This document shows positions 34,982-44,991 of a DNA stretch of 64,000 nt, piece by piece. How positions within the stretch are numbered: position 1 is the stretch's first letter; each line of letters starts with the position of its first letter. Made by a program: the position numbers and the translations under genes. Source of the DNA: a virus; IMG/VR virus record IMGVR_UViG_3300009086_000015, positions 1-64,000 of that record; one strand, written 5' to 3'. The notes under the pieces are model-generated. The model searched no databases. It was not told the DNA's origin and saw nothing but the letters and a program-made list of their open reading frames with translations.

Positions 34982-36315
34982 TGGCACTAGTAAAAAATGT
35001 AGGAGCAGAAAAAACATTTAAAAAGATAACCCAGACCCAAGACTCAACAACCTACACGGTCTCGCAAAAAGCATTTAGCTCAATAACCCCAGCATTGGTA
35101 TCTTCAAATGCATATACTGGAGCGTCTTATTATGCGTTCGGAACAACATTCTTTATGGACGATGCACAGGAAAATCCACTTCAGTGTGGAGGCCTTGCTT
35201 TTGCACTAGGGACAGGTGGGAAAACTGGTTACTTTATTGAACTAGACACAACACCAAATGCTATATATGGAAATTCAAAAAACATAAATATATTTAAATC
35301 ATACCAAGTAACAGAAGACGGAGTTACCTATGGAAGAAAAACAAAATTAACAAATGAATATGTGAATAATGTAAGTACATTAAATGCAGTTTATGGTGGA
35401 AGAGCATTTAATATAGATGTAAAAATTAAAGCATTTTCAAATAAGGTTGAAATTAAAATATGGATTAATGGATACAATATAACAGCAGTAGATACATACG
35501 GGCCAATAGCAAACAATAAAACGTTTGCTAATAATTTAATACCTATAACTAATAATGTTGGAATTTTTGCTAAAAAGGGAACGTGCTATTTTGATTATGT
35601 TTACGGAATGAGTATAACAGAGTCAGAGTGGAAGTCTGACTCATATGGAACAAACAGATACACGGGCCAGTTTTCAAAAGACCTAATCAGCATGGCTTTT
35701 GGAGATTTGAACTTTCAGGGTCTAGAAAATAAATCTATACCATCAGCGTCAATAGACGAATTTGGAACAACCGTAAGAGAGCTACATCACGTTGAGCTAA
35801 AATTTGATTCTAGGCCATCAATGCCAGTTAGATTCTCTACTGGAAATAATGAATACGCTTCAATTGTTGCTCAAAGATTAACTAACTATGAAGGAGAAGC
35901 TTTTGTTTTAAACAACGCCTCTACTCCAATTCCACTCCAAGACAACACAAGCGCAAGCTTTTATATAATAGGCAATACTATTGATAGCTCAGGGCAGCTT
36001 GAAAATGTAATAGAAACCACAACTAAAGATTATGTAAAAAAGGAGCCATTCATATTTGAATCAAAGTGGATTCAGTCAAATGAAGATGCTGATGCTCTGG
36101 GAAACTGGATTAAAGAAAGTGCTATAAACAAGGGCTCAGTGGTAGACATGGAAATTTTTGGAAACCCAGTAGTATCTCCTGGAGATGTAATTTCAATATT
36201 CTATCCATATCAGGGGTACTCTAATACCAATACGTCTAAATTTATTGTCAATTCAGTAACCCACGGGTACTCAGAAAACGGATTGACAACTAGCATTAGT
36301 TGTAGGTCTCTGTAG
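34981..36315 (+). CDS. Minor tail protein with jelly-roll domain
   Basis: 444 residues in a TAATG overlap with the hub gene. Residues of about 50-220 resemble a LamG-like jelly roll (GGLAFALGTGGKTGYFIELDT, then NKVEIKIWINGYNI). The C-terminal part (GNPVVSPGDVISIFYP, then FIVNSVTHGYSENGLTTSISC) resembles the last strands of tail hub domains. It is one of a set of tail-tip proteins made as one operon. The role could be glycan binding. Confidence 0.72.
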   Translation: MALVKNVGAEKTFKKITQTQDSTTYTVSQKAFSSITPALVSSNAYTGASYYAFGTTFFMDDAQENPLQCGGLAFALGTGGKTGYFIELDTTPNAIYGNSKNINIFKSYQVTEDGVTYGRKTKLTNEYVNNVSTLNAVYGGRAFNIDVKIKAFSNKVEIKIWINGYNITAVDTYGPIANNKTFANNLIPITNNVGIFAKKGTCYFDYVYGMSITESEWKSDSYGTNRYTGQFSKDLISMAFGDLNFQGLENKSIPSASIDEFGTTVRELHHVELKFDSRPSMPVRFSTGNNEYASIVAQRLTNYEGEAFVLNNASTPIPLQDNTSASFYIIGNTIDSSGQLENVIETTTKDYVKKEPFIFESKWIQSNEDADALGNWIKESAINKGSVVDMEIFGNPVVSPGDVISIFYPYQGYSNTNTSKFIVNSVTHGYSENGLTTSISCRSL

Positions 36316-36324
36316 ACATGGAAA

Positions 36325-36333
36325 TGATATAAT
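36325..36333 (+). promoter_or_regulatory. Extended -10 promoter, leaderless
   Basis: TGATATAAT (-10 TATAAT 36328-36333) is 6 bases before ATG 36340, with no ribosome site and no clear -35. The RNA would start at the start codon. Confidence 0.6.
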
Positions 36334-36339
36334 AAAAAT

Positions 36340-36669
36340 ATGGCAAAGATAAAAGAACAAGAAGTCGGAATAGCCCCTAAGATAGTAGTACAGCAGGGCT
36401 CACCAGACGCATTGCTTTTAGACCCAAGGTTTATTAAATCTGAAAGTATAGTAACCCCAGAGTATACAAAACTTGTAGGCGTCCCAGATGGTCCAGGAGA
36501 TCCAGGAGATCCAGACAAGACAAGACCAGACCTGGACGATATTATAGGATTTACATACGAGAAAAAATTAACTCCAAACCAAGCGGTCATATACACATTA
36601 AAAATTAAATTTAGAAATTCAAGCGGCGGGAAGATAAAAGGATTTGATGCCAAAGTGCCTCAACTATAG
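36340..36669 (+). CDS. Small tail-region protein with Pro/Gly/Asp linker
   Basis: 109-residue protein translated from a leaderless start. Residues 1-50 are mixed; GVPDGPGDPGDPDKTRPD (about 47-64) is a Pro-Gly-Asp linker, and the C-terminal 45 residues look like a small beta domain (YTLKIKFRNSSGGKIKGFDAKV). It is placed inside the tail-tip operon and followed within 8 bases by the next gene. No known family. Confidence 0.65.
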   Translation: MAKIKEQEVGIAPKIVVQQGSPDALLLDPRFIKSESIVTPEYTKLVGVPDGPGDPGDPDKTRPDLDDIIGFTYEKKLTPNQAVIYTLKIKFRNSSGGKIKGFDAKVPQL

Positions 36670-36677
36670 GAGATGAA

Positions 36678-37610
36678 ATGATAAAAGGAACTTATATTTT
36701 TTATGAGGATGGCAAAGAAATCTGCCGTTCAGAAAATGTCATAACTCGATTTGGCAAAAGATTTCTTACAAATTTTATTGCTGGGAACACAAGCTTTAGG
36801 AATAAAGACATTGCCCTTGGAATAGGATCAAATGCTGCAACTGAGCTTGATACCAAGCTGCAGTTTGAATTCTATAAAGCCCCAGTATCGTTTGGAAGCA
36901 TAGACATTCAATGGAATGAATCTTTATCTGCATACACATATACTGTTATATATAGTGCAAAGATTCCATCAAGTGTTACTGGATTAATTAAAGAGGTTGG
37001 CCTGTACCCTCTAGGAGAATCTAGCGAGACATTCTATTCAGATCAAGTTTTAAATTCATTTGATGACCAAACCGAATGGACAAATGCTGGAGTATCGGCA
37101 AATATTTCCCCATTGTATTCTAGAATTGGGCCAACAACTGTATACTGGTCAACAACTGGGAACACATCAAAAGAATACAAATACTCTATGAATGTAAAAG
37201 ACATGTCGGGGTACAGTGTAAATGATACAATAGCTTTATCAATATACCAAGCAGACAACTATTTAAATAAAATTAGAGTTAAATTCTACAGCTCAGATAC
37301 AGAATATTACTATATTGATTTAACTCCAAACTCAACTGCTGGATATGATATACCATTCTCATTACTTACTAACTTGTTTACAAATAAAGTAGGTCTCCCA
37401 GAGATATCACGTATTAATCAAATTGGAATAGAAACATTCCCAGAGTCTGGACAGAATACTACTGTTTACTTTGATGGACTTAGAATTAATGATGAAGATA
37501 CTTATGATGTAAATTATGGAATAATTAGCAGATCTGTTTTGGCATCAGCCTTAAATAAAATTGCTGGACGATCCGTAGATATAGAATATAGGTTGCAGTT
37601 GTCGTGGTAG
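36678..37610 (+). CDS. Minor tail protein
   Basis: 310 residues, with a GGAGATGAA site before the ATG. The N-terminal 110 residues (GTYIFYEDGKEICRSENVITRFGKRFLTNFIAG) are a module seen in tail-tip proteins; NAATELDTKLQFEF follows. The region of about 120-290 resembles a carbohydrate-binding jelly roll (FDDQTEWTNAGVSANIS, then YFDGLRIND). It is probably part of the tail tip and may bind surface glycans. It overlaps the next gene by 7 bases. Confidence 0.68.
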   Translation: MIKGTYIFYEDGKEICRSENVITRFGKRFLTNFIAGNTSFRNKDIALGIGSNAATELDTKLQFEFYKAPVSFGSIDIQWNESLSAYTYTVIYSAKIPSSVTGLIKEVGLYPLGESSETFYSDQVLNSFDDQTEWTNAGVSANISPLYSRIGPTTVYWSTTGNTSKEYKYSMNVKDMSGYSVNDTIALSIYQADNYLNKIRVKFYSSDTEYYYIDLTPNSTAGYDIPFSLLTNLFTNKVGLPEISRINQIGIETFPESGQNTTVYFDGLRINDEDTYDVNYGIISRSVLASALNKIAGRSVDIEYRLQLSW

Positions 37611-40600
37611 AAAAGCTTCCGTTAGACCTGGACAAAAAGGCTGACATAAATCAAAAAGTTGAGGAGTCTGTATATGACTCTGAATACTGGACTGTCAGCA
37701 TACCAAATCTATCACCAGACACGGAGTTTCCACTACAATTTGCATGGGTGTACGAAGACGGAACGATATCAGATTATTCAGCATATAAAACATTTACAAC
37801 CCCAGGAGAAGATACTTTAAAGAGACCTAAGTTCCTCCCTACAGACCTAACTGTTTTTCAAGGAAAGCTAAAGGTAAATTGGCAGGGAGTAGATGTAGAT
37901 GGAGACGAATACGGAAAAGAATTTGGATATGTAGATGTATTGTATAAACTATCAACAGATACAGAATGGAAATCTGCTGGAGTATTTATTAAATCAAGTT
38001 TCCTACTTATTCCAGGAACCCCAAAGCTAACATATAATGTCAAGCTAGTCGCATATACTAAAACAGGAGTGCCTTCATTAGATAGCGACATTCAAACAAA
38101 AGCTTTAATCCAGACTGGACCAAATACGCCTACTAACGTACAAAGATTTTGGTCAGGCACAAAGTTTGTAGTTACATTTACTCAAAACCCAGCAGCAGTT
38201 GGAAATGAGTATATTAAGAGTAATAAAATTACTTTAACCTCATCAACAAATATAAGCTTTACTTTTGAATTCCCAGTAGTCCCTGGCGATACACAAAGAT
38301 ATGAGCTTGGAGAAGATCTAAGCAATACTTATTTTGGACCACAGCTAAACCCAGGATTTTCTGGTTCTGTTTGGTCAACCGATACATATAACGGAGAAAG
38401 CTTAAAGGTACCATTTGCATTTCTTGCATACGAATCAATTCTTACCGCACCAGTAATAACAGTATCACAACTGGTTGGCGGATACAAGGTTTCGTACACA
38501 GATCAACTTGACGAAGCATCAAAAAAAGCATTTAATAATATAAGCATAGAAGAATCTTTAACTGGTTCCTCATCTGGATTTAACAGAGTTTCTTTTGGCC
38601 CATCTAATCCAGTTACAGTATCTACTGGAAGTAGCACAGCACAAAGATGGGTAAGAGCGTTAGTTTATGACAATATAGGCGGCTATCCAAAGAATCCAGA
38701 TGGCACACCATTATATTCTAATGTAGCAACAGTATCGCCAAAGAATTCTGACCCGTCAGACGGCACACCGCCAGCGGTACCTTCAGTAAGCGCTGGAACC
38801 CCAACCGCTACCACTGTACCTATAACAATAACAGTAGTTGATGCTGACACTAAAAATGTATACGTTAGATATAAGAAGTCAACCGAATCTCTTTATGGAT
38901 ACGACCTAACACCAGTTTCAGTTGGATCAAATTCATGGACAATAAAAGGTCTACAGCCAAACACTACATATAATATTGGCGTTAGCGGAGGAGATTCTTT
39001 TTCTAACTACAGTGCATACAGCGCAGACATCAGCGCAGTCACAGCATCCTCCGCACCAGGCGCACCATCAAATGTTACGCTATCAAACTTAAGCAGTGGA
39101 GTAGGAGTAGTAGCGTCCTGGACAGCACCAGCAACAACCGCACTTTCAATTTCAAAATATAAAGTAGAGCTAAGAAAAGACCCAGCCACAACAAATACAC
39201 TGATTCAAACCCAGTATTCATTTAGCACAAACATATCTTTTTCTGGATTAAGTCCTTCTTCAATATATCAAGTTACTGTATTTACGGAAGACGTATCTGG
39301 AACATTCTCAGCATCAGCCTCCAGCGCAGCCTTTACAACAAATACATCTGGCGGACTAAGTGATGGTATTGCCCCGACATCTTCACCCACACCAGTTGTA
39401 ACGCCATTGTATGGAGCCTTAGAGGTTAGATGGACTCCTATTGTTAATGCAGATATTGTTACATATGAAGTGCATGCTTCAACAACAAATAACTTTACAC
39501 CATCCATAGCAACTAAAGTACTTGAAGTAGCTGGCACATTTGCTATTATAAAAACAATTTCTGGAACACCTCTTGTATACGATACAATATACTACGTTAA
39601 AATAATTGCTAAAGATGTTGACGGTTCAGCAGCAGCTGGGACTCAAGCATTTGAAAAGCCATCAAAAGTTGATAATGGAGATATTGCAGCTGGCGCAGTA
39701 CGTGCAAATGTAATTTTGGCTGGATCTATAACAGCAACTCAAATGGATGCAGATAATTTATTTGTTGGCAAAACATTTAAAATTGGAACTGGCGGAGTAA
39801 TATTTAGCGGAACAGGTGCATTACATGGAAATGTCGATACAGGATTTTATTTAGATTCTACTGGACAATTTTCTTTAAAGGATAAGCTAATATTTTCTTC
39901 GGCAGGGAACCTAACAGTAAATGGAATAATTAACGCAGACAGTGGAACATTAAAAGGCGCTTTAGCAATTGATGCAACTAATATGAAATTTGGTAAAGGG
40001 GTAAAGGACAGCTTTAACGGAATTTATATCGATGACAATAACTATTGGTATTCAAATGGAAACTTTAGAGCAGGTGGAGCTGGCACTGGTATAACATCTA
40101 CTGGTGGCTCACTAAGCATAGTATCCCCAGTAACCATTACTGGAACGTCTTCAGTTACTGGAAACCTTGGAGTAACTGGAACCATATATTCAGGTGGTGC
40201 AGTAAGCTCTGGCCAAAGAACAGTATTAAATTCAGCAGGAATTTATGCTTATCCAGATGGTGCTGGTGCCGCAGCAACAACATCTATATTTGCAAACGCA
40301 GCTGCAGGTGGAGTAACGTTTGCTACCGAAAGAGGTAGACTTGGATCTTCTTCAAACTATTGGTTGGTTGGAGCAAATACAATATCTAGCGTTGCTGGTT
40401 CTGGAAGCGTAACACTAGAGTCTTCGGCAACCAATGCAAGAATTGTAACCTCGCCATCAGCAGCAACTTCTACAAGCGGAGTATCTGGAAGTGGATCATA
40501 TGGAATATGGGCTGGCGCATTAGCAACATCTGGCTCAAGCACTGATGCACAAATTGCAGCGGCACCATTTAGCGTTACACACGCAGGAGCATTAATTGCA

Positions 40601-41287
40601 AACAGCGCAACAATAAGAGGAAAAGTTACTGCAACAAGCGGAGGATTTGGAACAGTAGATGCAAATGGAGATGTTACAAGTGGTTGGCGAATTTCTGCAA
40701 ACACCATACAGGCATATGGCTCTGGTGCAACTGCTGGAACAATAAATGGCGGAAACATAACTGGTGCAACAATTACTGGAAGTAGTTTTAATATTACAAA
40801 AGAGATAGGCTTTAGCGGCGTCCTTACAGTTTCAGATATCACAAATGCAGCTGAAGATAGCGATAATGGAAATGCTGGAACTAGCTCAACAATAAACTCA
40901 GGTAATCAAACAATAACAATGTCATTTACAGACGGGTTGATAAATTCAACTGGGTCTTTGATTGTAAAAGCTGCAAATACACTTGAGCTGTATGGAGGCT
41001 CAGCGGTAGCAGCATCATTTTCAGCAAGTGGACACTCTATAATAACTTCAGGAACAACTGGTTTGTACATAGGAAATACATCTAATGTCGAAGGCGCAAC
41101 TTCTGCAAGCCATCCTTCATTTGTAACAATTGACGGAAGAATGAGAATGAGAAAAGGAGCACCTCTTTACTATCCAAATGGTTCAACTGGTGCTTATATA
41201 AGAAATATTTATGTTAAAAGTGCTGCTAGCACATATACCCCACCTAGCAGTGTTGGTCATATTGGTGACATCATGGTAACATATTGA
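37604..41287 (+). CDS. Large FN3-repeat tail tip/receptor-binding protein
   Basis: 1227 residues from GTG 37604. Residues of about 40-600 hold several fibronectin type III-like domains (PSNVTLSNLSSGVGVVASWTA, then SPSSIYQVTVFTED). From about 690 (NGDIAAGAVRANVILAGSIT) it has the pattern of central tail-tip proteins (lambda J-like C-terminus), followed by a Ser/Gly/Thr-rich beta-helical shaft (about 770-1160) and a C-terminal tip with RMRMRKGAPLYY. The protein probably forms the central fibre that contacts the host receptor. Start codon context lacks a strong ribosome site; translation may depend on coupling. Confidence 0.8.
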   Translation: MVEKLPLDLDKKADINQKVEESVYDSEYWTVSIPNLSPDTEFPLQFAWVYEDGTISDYSAYKTFTTPGEDTLKRPKFLPTDLTVFQGKLKVNWQGVDVDGDEYGKEFGYVDVLYKLSTDTEWKSAGVFIKSSFLLIPGTPKLTYNVKLVAYTKTGVPSLDSDIQTKALIQTGPNTPTNVQRFWSGTKFVVTFTQNPAAVGNEYIKSNKITLTSSTNISFTFEFPVVPGDTQRYELGEDLSNTYFGPQLNPGFSGSVWSTDTYNGESLKVPFAFLAYESILTAPVITVSQLVGGYKVSYTDQLDEASKKAFNNISIEESLTGSSSGFNRVSFGPSNPVTVSTGSSTAQRWVRALVYDNIGGYPKNPDGTPLYSNVATVSPKNSDPSDGTPPAVPSVSAGTPTATTVPITITVVDADTKNVYVRYKKSTESLYGYDLTPVSVGSNSWTIKGLQPNTTYNIGVSGGDSFSNYSAYSADISAVTASSAPGAPSNVTLSNLSSGVGVVASWTAPATTALSISKYKVELRKDPATTNTLIQTQYSFSTNISFSGLSPSSIYQVTVFTEDVSGTFSASASSAAFTTNTSGGLSDGIAPTSSPTPVVTPLYGALEVRWTPIVNADIVTYEVHASTTNNFTPSIATKVLEVAGTFAIIKTISGTPLVYDTIYYVKIIAKDVDGSAAAGTQAFEKPSKVDNGDIAAGAVRANVILAGSITATQMDADNLFVGKTFKIGTGGVIFSGTGALHGNVDTGFYLDSTGQFSLKDKLIFSSAGNLTVNGIINADSGTLKGALAIDATNMKFGKGVKDSFNGIYIDDNNYWYSNGNFRAGGAGTGITSTGGSLSIVSPVTITGTSSVTGNLGVTGTIYSGGAVSSGQRTVLNSAGIYAYPDGAGAAATTSIFANAAAGGVTFATERGRLGSSSNYWLVGANTISSVAGSGSVTLESSATNARIVTSPSAATSTSGVSGSGSYGIWAGALATSGSSTDAQIAAAPFSVTHAGALIANSATIRGKVTATSGGFGTVDANGDVTSGWRISANTIQAYGSGATAGTINGGNITGATITGSSFNITKEIGFSGVLTVSDITNAAEDSDNGNAGTSSTINSGNQTITMSFTDGLINSTGSLIVKAANTLELYGGSAVAASFSASGHSIITSGTTGLYIGNTSNVEGATSASHPSFVTIDGRMRMRKGAPLYYPNGSTGAYIRNIYVKSAASTYTPPSSVGHIGDIMVTY

Positions 41288-41307
41288 TGGGTAGAACGGT
41301 AATTTGA

Positions 41308-44300
41308 ATGGGTTTATTTGCTAAGACTGGTTCCACTACATGGTCAACCACTAAAAAAGTATTTGCTAAAACTAGTACTGGTGGTTGGTCTGTAATAAAT
41401 TCTGTCTGGGCAAAAGTAGAATCTGGTTGGCAAAAAGTGTGGCCAAAAATTGCACCTTCAACAAACCCAGACGACCCAATAAACATTAGATTAAATTCTT
41501 ATAATGGAACAGAAGCCACTGGCTATATGTACATAGATACAATTTTGTATGGCCACGATGGCCTTTTTCTTAATGGACCAGCCACAGCCTCAGATAGAAA
41601 ATTTGTTGCTTCAACGTCAGTTAATTTATCAGATATAGTTTCGGGGGATGTAGAAACAACAGCCCCATTAGATGTATTTAATCTGTCTAATAATACAGAC
41701 ACAACAAGAAATAGAATAGATGGCAATTATTTATTCTATCAATTAAAAGCTACTAATAATCAAGACCCAAGTTTATCCACAGTTTTAAATGGTCCAGTGC
41801 CTCCAATTAAAATTATTAAAAAAACCCCATCTATTACATCAACTATATTTACAGAATCTGGTGATGGCATATATCAAATGGAATTTTATGCCTCCTCTAA
41901 ATGGTACAACTCACCAGACCTAGCAAATTCATATGTAAGATGGTGGAGGCATACTGATAAAGTAAACTACAGAAATGGCACAATACTTCAAACAGATTAT
42001 TTTACATCTACTAATATAAACAACTTTCAAAAATTTGGAACTGGCTGGACAGATGGATCAAGCACATCACCAGACCTAAATGCAATTTCAATTTTGGCAA
42101 CAACTGTTCCCGCAGTCGGAACATATATAATTGCAGAAGTTGTTTTAAAAAATTCTTTTACAACACATTTTAGTACCGAAGTAACAGCAGTAAAATTTAG
42201 CGGAGTCTTGCCATTTATTCGTAACGTAAGGTTTGAAGATGATAATGGAAGAGATCCAACCGATTATTTAAATAGACTTATTACAGATGGGTATTGGTAT
42301 TTAAAATTTGATGCCGACAATGTAACAGCCTCAACAACATATAGAGTTGATTATAGGCTATATGATGTGCAACTTGGAGTATATTATAATTTTTTAACTG
42401 GTTCATCTTTTACAAATGGAAACTCTTGGCCAACACAATATAATGTTACGGGCACACTTAGCGGCACCACAGCATATTTAAATGATGGAAGAAGATTTAT
42501 TAATACATCAAATTTCCCTGCGGCATCCCATACATATGGCGGAGGTATAGTAAGATATAGACTAGGTATTAGAATAACAGCACAAACACCTGGACAACAA
42601 AGAACATATTTTAGCGGTGTAATAAATAATAATGGTGGGCCTTATGTGTTGGCAGATACTGGAGGAGAATTTGATTTAAATACAGAATCAGTTATTGCGT
42701 TATCCGCATCAAAAACATCCCCAGCAGTTGCTGAGTCGATAACTTTTAGTGGAACTACCACTTCATTTCCAACAGGATACACATCATATCCAAGACAATA
42801 TAAGATAGATTTTGGAGATGGGACAACTACTGGAACTGTTGAAAATGGTGGTTGGGTAAACTTTCCTGGCACGTCCAATCCTGGATTTTCTGTAACCAAA
42901 TCTTATGCTACCGCAGGCACTTATGCTGCAACACTTTTTTGGACACCACAAGGAGATAAGTCTAGATCTACATCCACACAAATAACAATAACAGTAACTA
43001 GCCCTCCAGTAAATACTTCTGCTCCTACTCTTACTGGAACAAATCTATCGCCAGGAGAAGTTTTAAATTTTGATGTTGGATCTTGGACAAACTCACCAAC
43101 AAGCTATACAGTTAAAATATATAGAGGAACTGCAAGTGTAGCAACCAGCGAAACATTGGTATCTACACAAACAATTACAGCACCAACAACAACTGGAACC
43201 TATACAATAACTCAGGAAGATTATACGAATACAGGTATAAGTCCAGTACGGAGATACCTTAGAGTGTTTGTTACTGCAACTAATGGCACACCCTCCGCAC
43301 AAGTTGCTGGTGGAGAGGTTGGTCCAGTCACACCAACAATTTATACAATTACTTGGGATAAAAATGATGGAACAGGAACTATATCAACATCTACATTTAG
43401 TGCAGGCGGATCAGTAACAGCACCAAATCCAACAAGAGCAAATTATGTCCTTGACAGATTTACAGAAACCACATCAGGAACTTATTTTTATTCAGTTTTG
43501 GGAGGAGCTTCATGGAGCCCTCCTTCAGTAAGCAGAACCATGTATGCAAGATGGACATATTCTCCACCATCATACACCTTTGCTTTTGGAAATAAGATAA
43601 GCGTTTCTACAAATGGATATATTTCTTTAGGTTCCAGCACTGTAATTACAGAAAATTCAGCAGATGCTGTTACCTCTACAGCTGGTAAAGTTCTAGCAGT
43701 TCTACCATTAGATATGGTTCAAACATCCCTATACTATTGGTCAGATACATCAAAATATATTGTTAGATGGAGCGGATATCAATATGGAAATGCTGCAAAT
43801 ATAATGACATATGAAGCAACATTTTATGCTGGTCAACAATATGCTGACATAATGATTATAGATAGATTTACATTTCAATCCACAGCCGCCGCTTATATGA
43901 TTGACGGAGTTGCAATAACAAGCTATCCTGCCACACCAATTCAAAGTAGTAAATATCGTGTTTATTTTAATGGGACCGTACCAGCTGTAGTAGCATATAC
44001 CGCTACAGCTACATCTGTAATGAAGAGAGACACAACAAAAGATACGGTTGATGTTGGAACAACTACATTGACAACTGCTACAAACCAGACTTCGTTTATA
44101 GCACCACACTTCCCACCGTTCTTCCCACCACACTTCCCACCGTTCTTCCCACCGTTCTTCCCACCACACTTCCCACCGTTCTTCCCACCTTACTTCCCAG
44201 CCGCAGCCTTGCCAGGAGTACCTACTGGAGTAACGGCTACAAACGATGGAACAAACACTACAATAAGTTGGAATGCAGTATCAGGTGCAACAAGCTATGA

Positions 44301-44520
44301 CATATGGTATCAAAGCGCATCCACATATAGCGGAACAAGTCGTGACTTTGGTCCAATAACAGGAACTTCTTATGTTACTCCTACATCATCTTTGTTCTAC
44401 TATTTTGTTAGAGCAGTAAATGCTACGGGTAACGGATCCTACTCAGCTGGAGTACTGGCAACTGCTGGTTCAACACCACCATTCTTCCCACCGTATTTTC
44501 CAGGTATTAGAGGATATTAA
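41308..44520 (+). CDS. Mosaic tail fibre: PKD, InlB-B-like, FN3 and PPxF
   Basis: 1070 residues. The first 50 residues carry short Trp repeats (FAKTSTGGWSV, then VWAKVESGWQKVW). Beta-rich modules follow; about 475-570 is a PKD domain (DFGDGTTTGT, then GTYAATLFW); about 680-750 resembles the InlB B-repeat (TWDKNDGTGTI, then RTMYARW). Eight PPxF units (first one APHF) at about residues 932-963 precede an FN3-like domain (VPTGVTATNDGTNTTISW), and two further PPxF units lie near the C-terminus, which ends FPGIRGY. Such a mosaic is typical of adhesive surface proteins. It is probably the tail-tip adhesin. Confidence 0.8.
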   Translation: MGLFAKTGSTTWSTTKKVFAKTSTGGWSVINSVWAKVESGWQKVWPKIAPSTNPDDPINIRLNSYNGTEATGYMYIDTILYGHDGLFLNGPATASDRKFVASTSVNLSDIVSGDVETTAPLDVFNLSNNTDTTRNRIDGNYLFYQLKATNNQDPSLSTVLNGPVPPIKIIKKTPSITSTIFTESGDGIYQMEFYASSKWYNSPDLANSYVRWWRHTDKVNYRNGTILQTDYFTSTNINNFQKFGTGWTDGSSTSPDLNAISILATTVPAVGTYIIAEVVLKNSFTTHFSTEVTAVKFSGVLPFIRNVRFEDDNGRDPTDYLNRLITDGYWYLKFDADNVTASTTYRVDYRLYDVQLGVYYNFLTGSSFTNGNSWPTQYNVTGTLSGTTAYLNDGRRFINTSNFPAASHTYGGGIVRYRLGIRITAQTPGQQRTYFSGVINNNGGPYVLADTGGEFDLNTESVIALSASKTSPAVAESITFSGTTTSFPTGYTSYPRQYKIDFGDGTTTGTVENGGWVNFPGTSNPGFSVTKSYATAGTYAATLFWTPQGDKSRSTSTQITITVTSPPVNTSAPTLTGTNLSPGEVLNFDVGSWTNSPTSYTVKIYRGTASVATSETLVSTQTITAPTTTGTYTITQEDYTNTGISPVRRYLRVFVTATNGTPSAQVAGGEVGPVTPTIYTITWDKNDGTGTISTSTFSAGGSVTAPNPTRANYVLDRFTETTSGTYFYSVLGGASWSPPSVSRTMYARWTYSPPSYTFAFGNKISVSTNGYISLGSSTVITENSADAVTSTAGKVLAVLPLDMVQTSLYYWSDTSKYIVRWSGYQYGNAANIMTYEATFYAGQQYADIMIIDRFTFQSTAAAYMIDGVAITSYPATPIQSSKYRVYFNGTVPAVVAYTATATSVMKRDTTKDTVDVGTTTLTTATNQTSFIAPHFPPFFPPHFPPFFPPFFPPHFPPFFPPYFPAAALPGVPTGVTATNDGTNTTISWNAVSGATSYDIWYQSASTYSGTSRDFGPITGTSYVTPTSSLFYYFVRAVNATGNGSYSAGVLATAGSTPPFFPPYFPGIRGY
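44101..44196 (+). repeat. PPxF-coding 12-bp repeat, third array
   Basis: Eight units, x order H-F-H-F-F-H-F-Y, the first with Ala for the first Pro. Two more units (PPFF, PPYF) lie at 44476-44499. The DNA matches the arrays at 1-180 and 6962-7261 almost unit for unit although it is about 37 kb away. Confidence 0.9.
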
Positions 44521-44528
44521 TTAATGGC

Positions 44529-44556
44529 TTGACGAATAACATGTAAATGCTATAAT
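44529..44556 (+). promoter_or_regulatory. Promoter with consensus-like boxes
   Basis: TTGACG (44529-44534), a 16-base spacer and TATAAT (44551-44556), with extended TGC. AGGAGG and ATG 44575 follow. It is among the best promoter matches in the window. Confidence 0.75.
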
Positions 44557-44574
44557 AATGAAAGGAGGAATACA

Positions 44575-44793
44575 ATGACCGTAGAACTAACAGTAGATGA
44601 AAAGCTTAGCATAATTGATCAACACATCAAGCAAATGCAATATTCAATATATGGGGCAGAGCTTGACCTAGTTGAAGCCAATGCAATTGTTGATATTGAT
44701 CAAACAGTAATTACATCAATTACAAATAGAATTTCAACAGCGACAGCTAAAAAAGATGCATTGGTACTCACAAGAGCATCACTAACTAACTAA
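44575..44793 (+). CDS. Small helical protein
   Basis: 72 residues with AAAGGAGG upstream. It is predicted to be mostly helical (DEKLSIIDQHIKQMQYSIYG, then ISTATAKKDALVL), similar to short coiled-coil proteins near tail fibre genes. It begins a small operon of three short genes behind a strong promoter. The function is unknown. Confidence 0.68.
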   Translation: MTVELTVDEKLSIIDQHIKQMQYSIYGAELDLVEANAIVDIDQTVITSITNRISTATAKKDALVLTRASLTN

Positions 44794-44805
44794 AGAAAGA
44801 TTAAT

Positions 44806-44991
44806 ATGTCAGATAGAAATGAATTGATTATAACAGCGCTCCAACAAAAAATTGGAGAGTTAGTCTCAAACTATGAGACACAAATTGCAATTCTTCGTGC
44901 TGAGCTTACAATTCAAAGTGCAGGATTGCAAGATAAGTCAGAAGCAGTTGAAGAATATGAAAAAGAAATTGCAGGAATTGGAGAAAAATAA
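44806..44991 (+). CDS. Small coiled-coil protein
   Basis: 61 residues; heptad-like throughout (ITALQQKIGELVSNYETQIAIL, then QDKSEAVEEYEKEIAG). GAAAGA precedes the ATG. The short length and coiled coil suggest an accessory structural or holin-associated role, but there are no hydrophobic segments, so it is not itself a holin. It overlaps the next gene by TAATG. Confidence 0.65.
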   Translation: MSDRNELIITALQQKIGELVSNYETQIAILRAELTIQSAGLQDKSEAVEEYEKEIAGIGEK

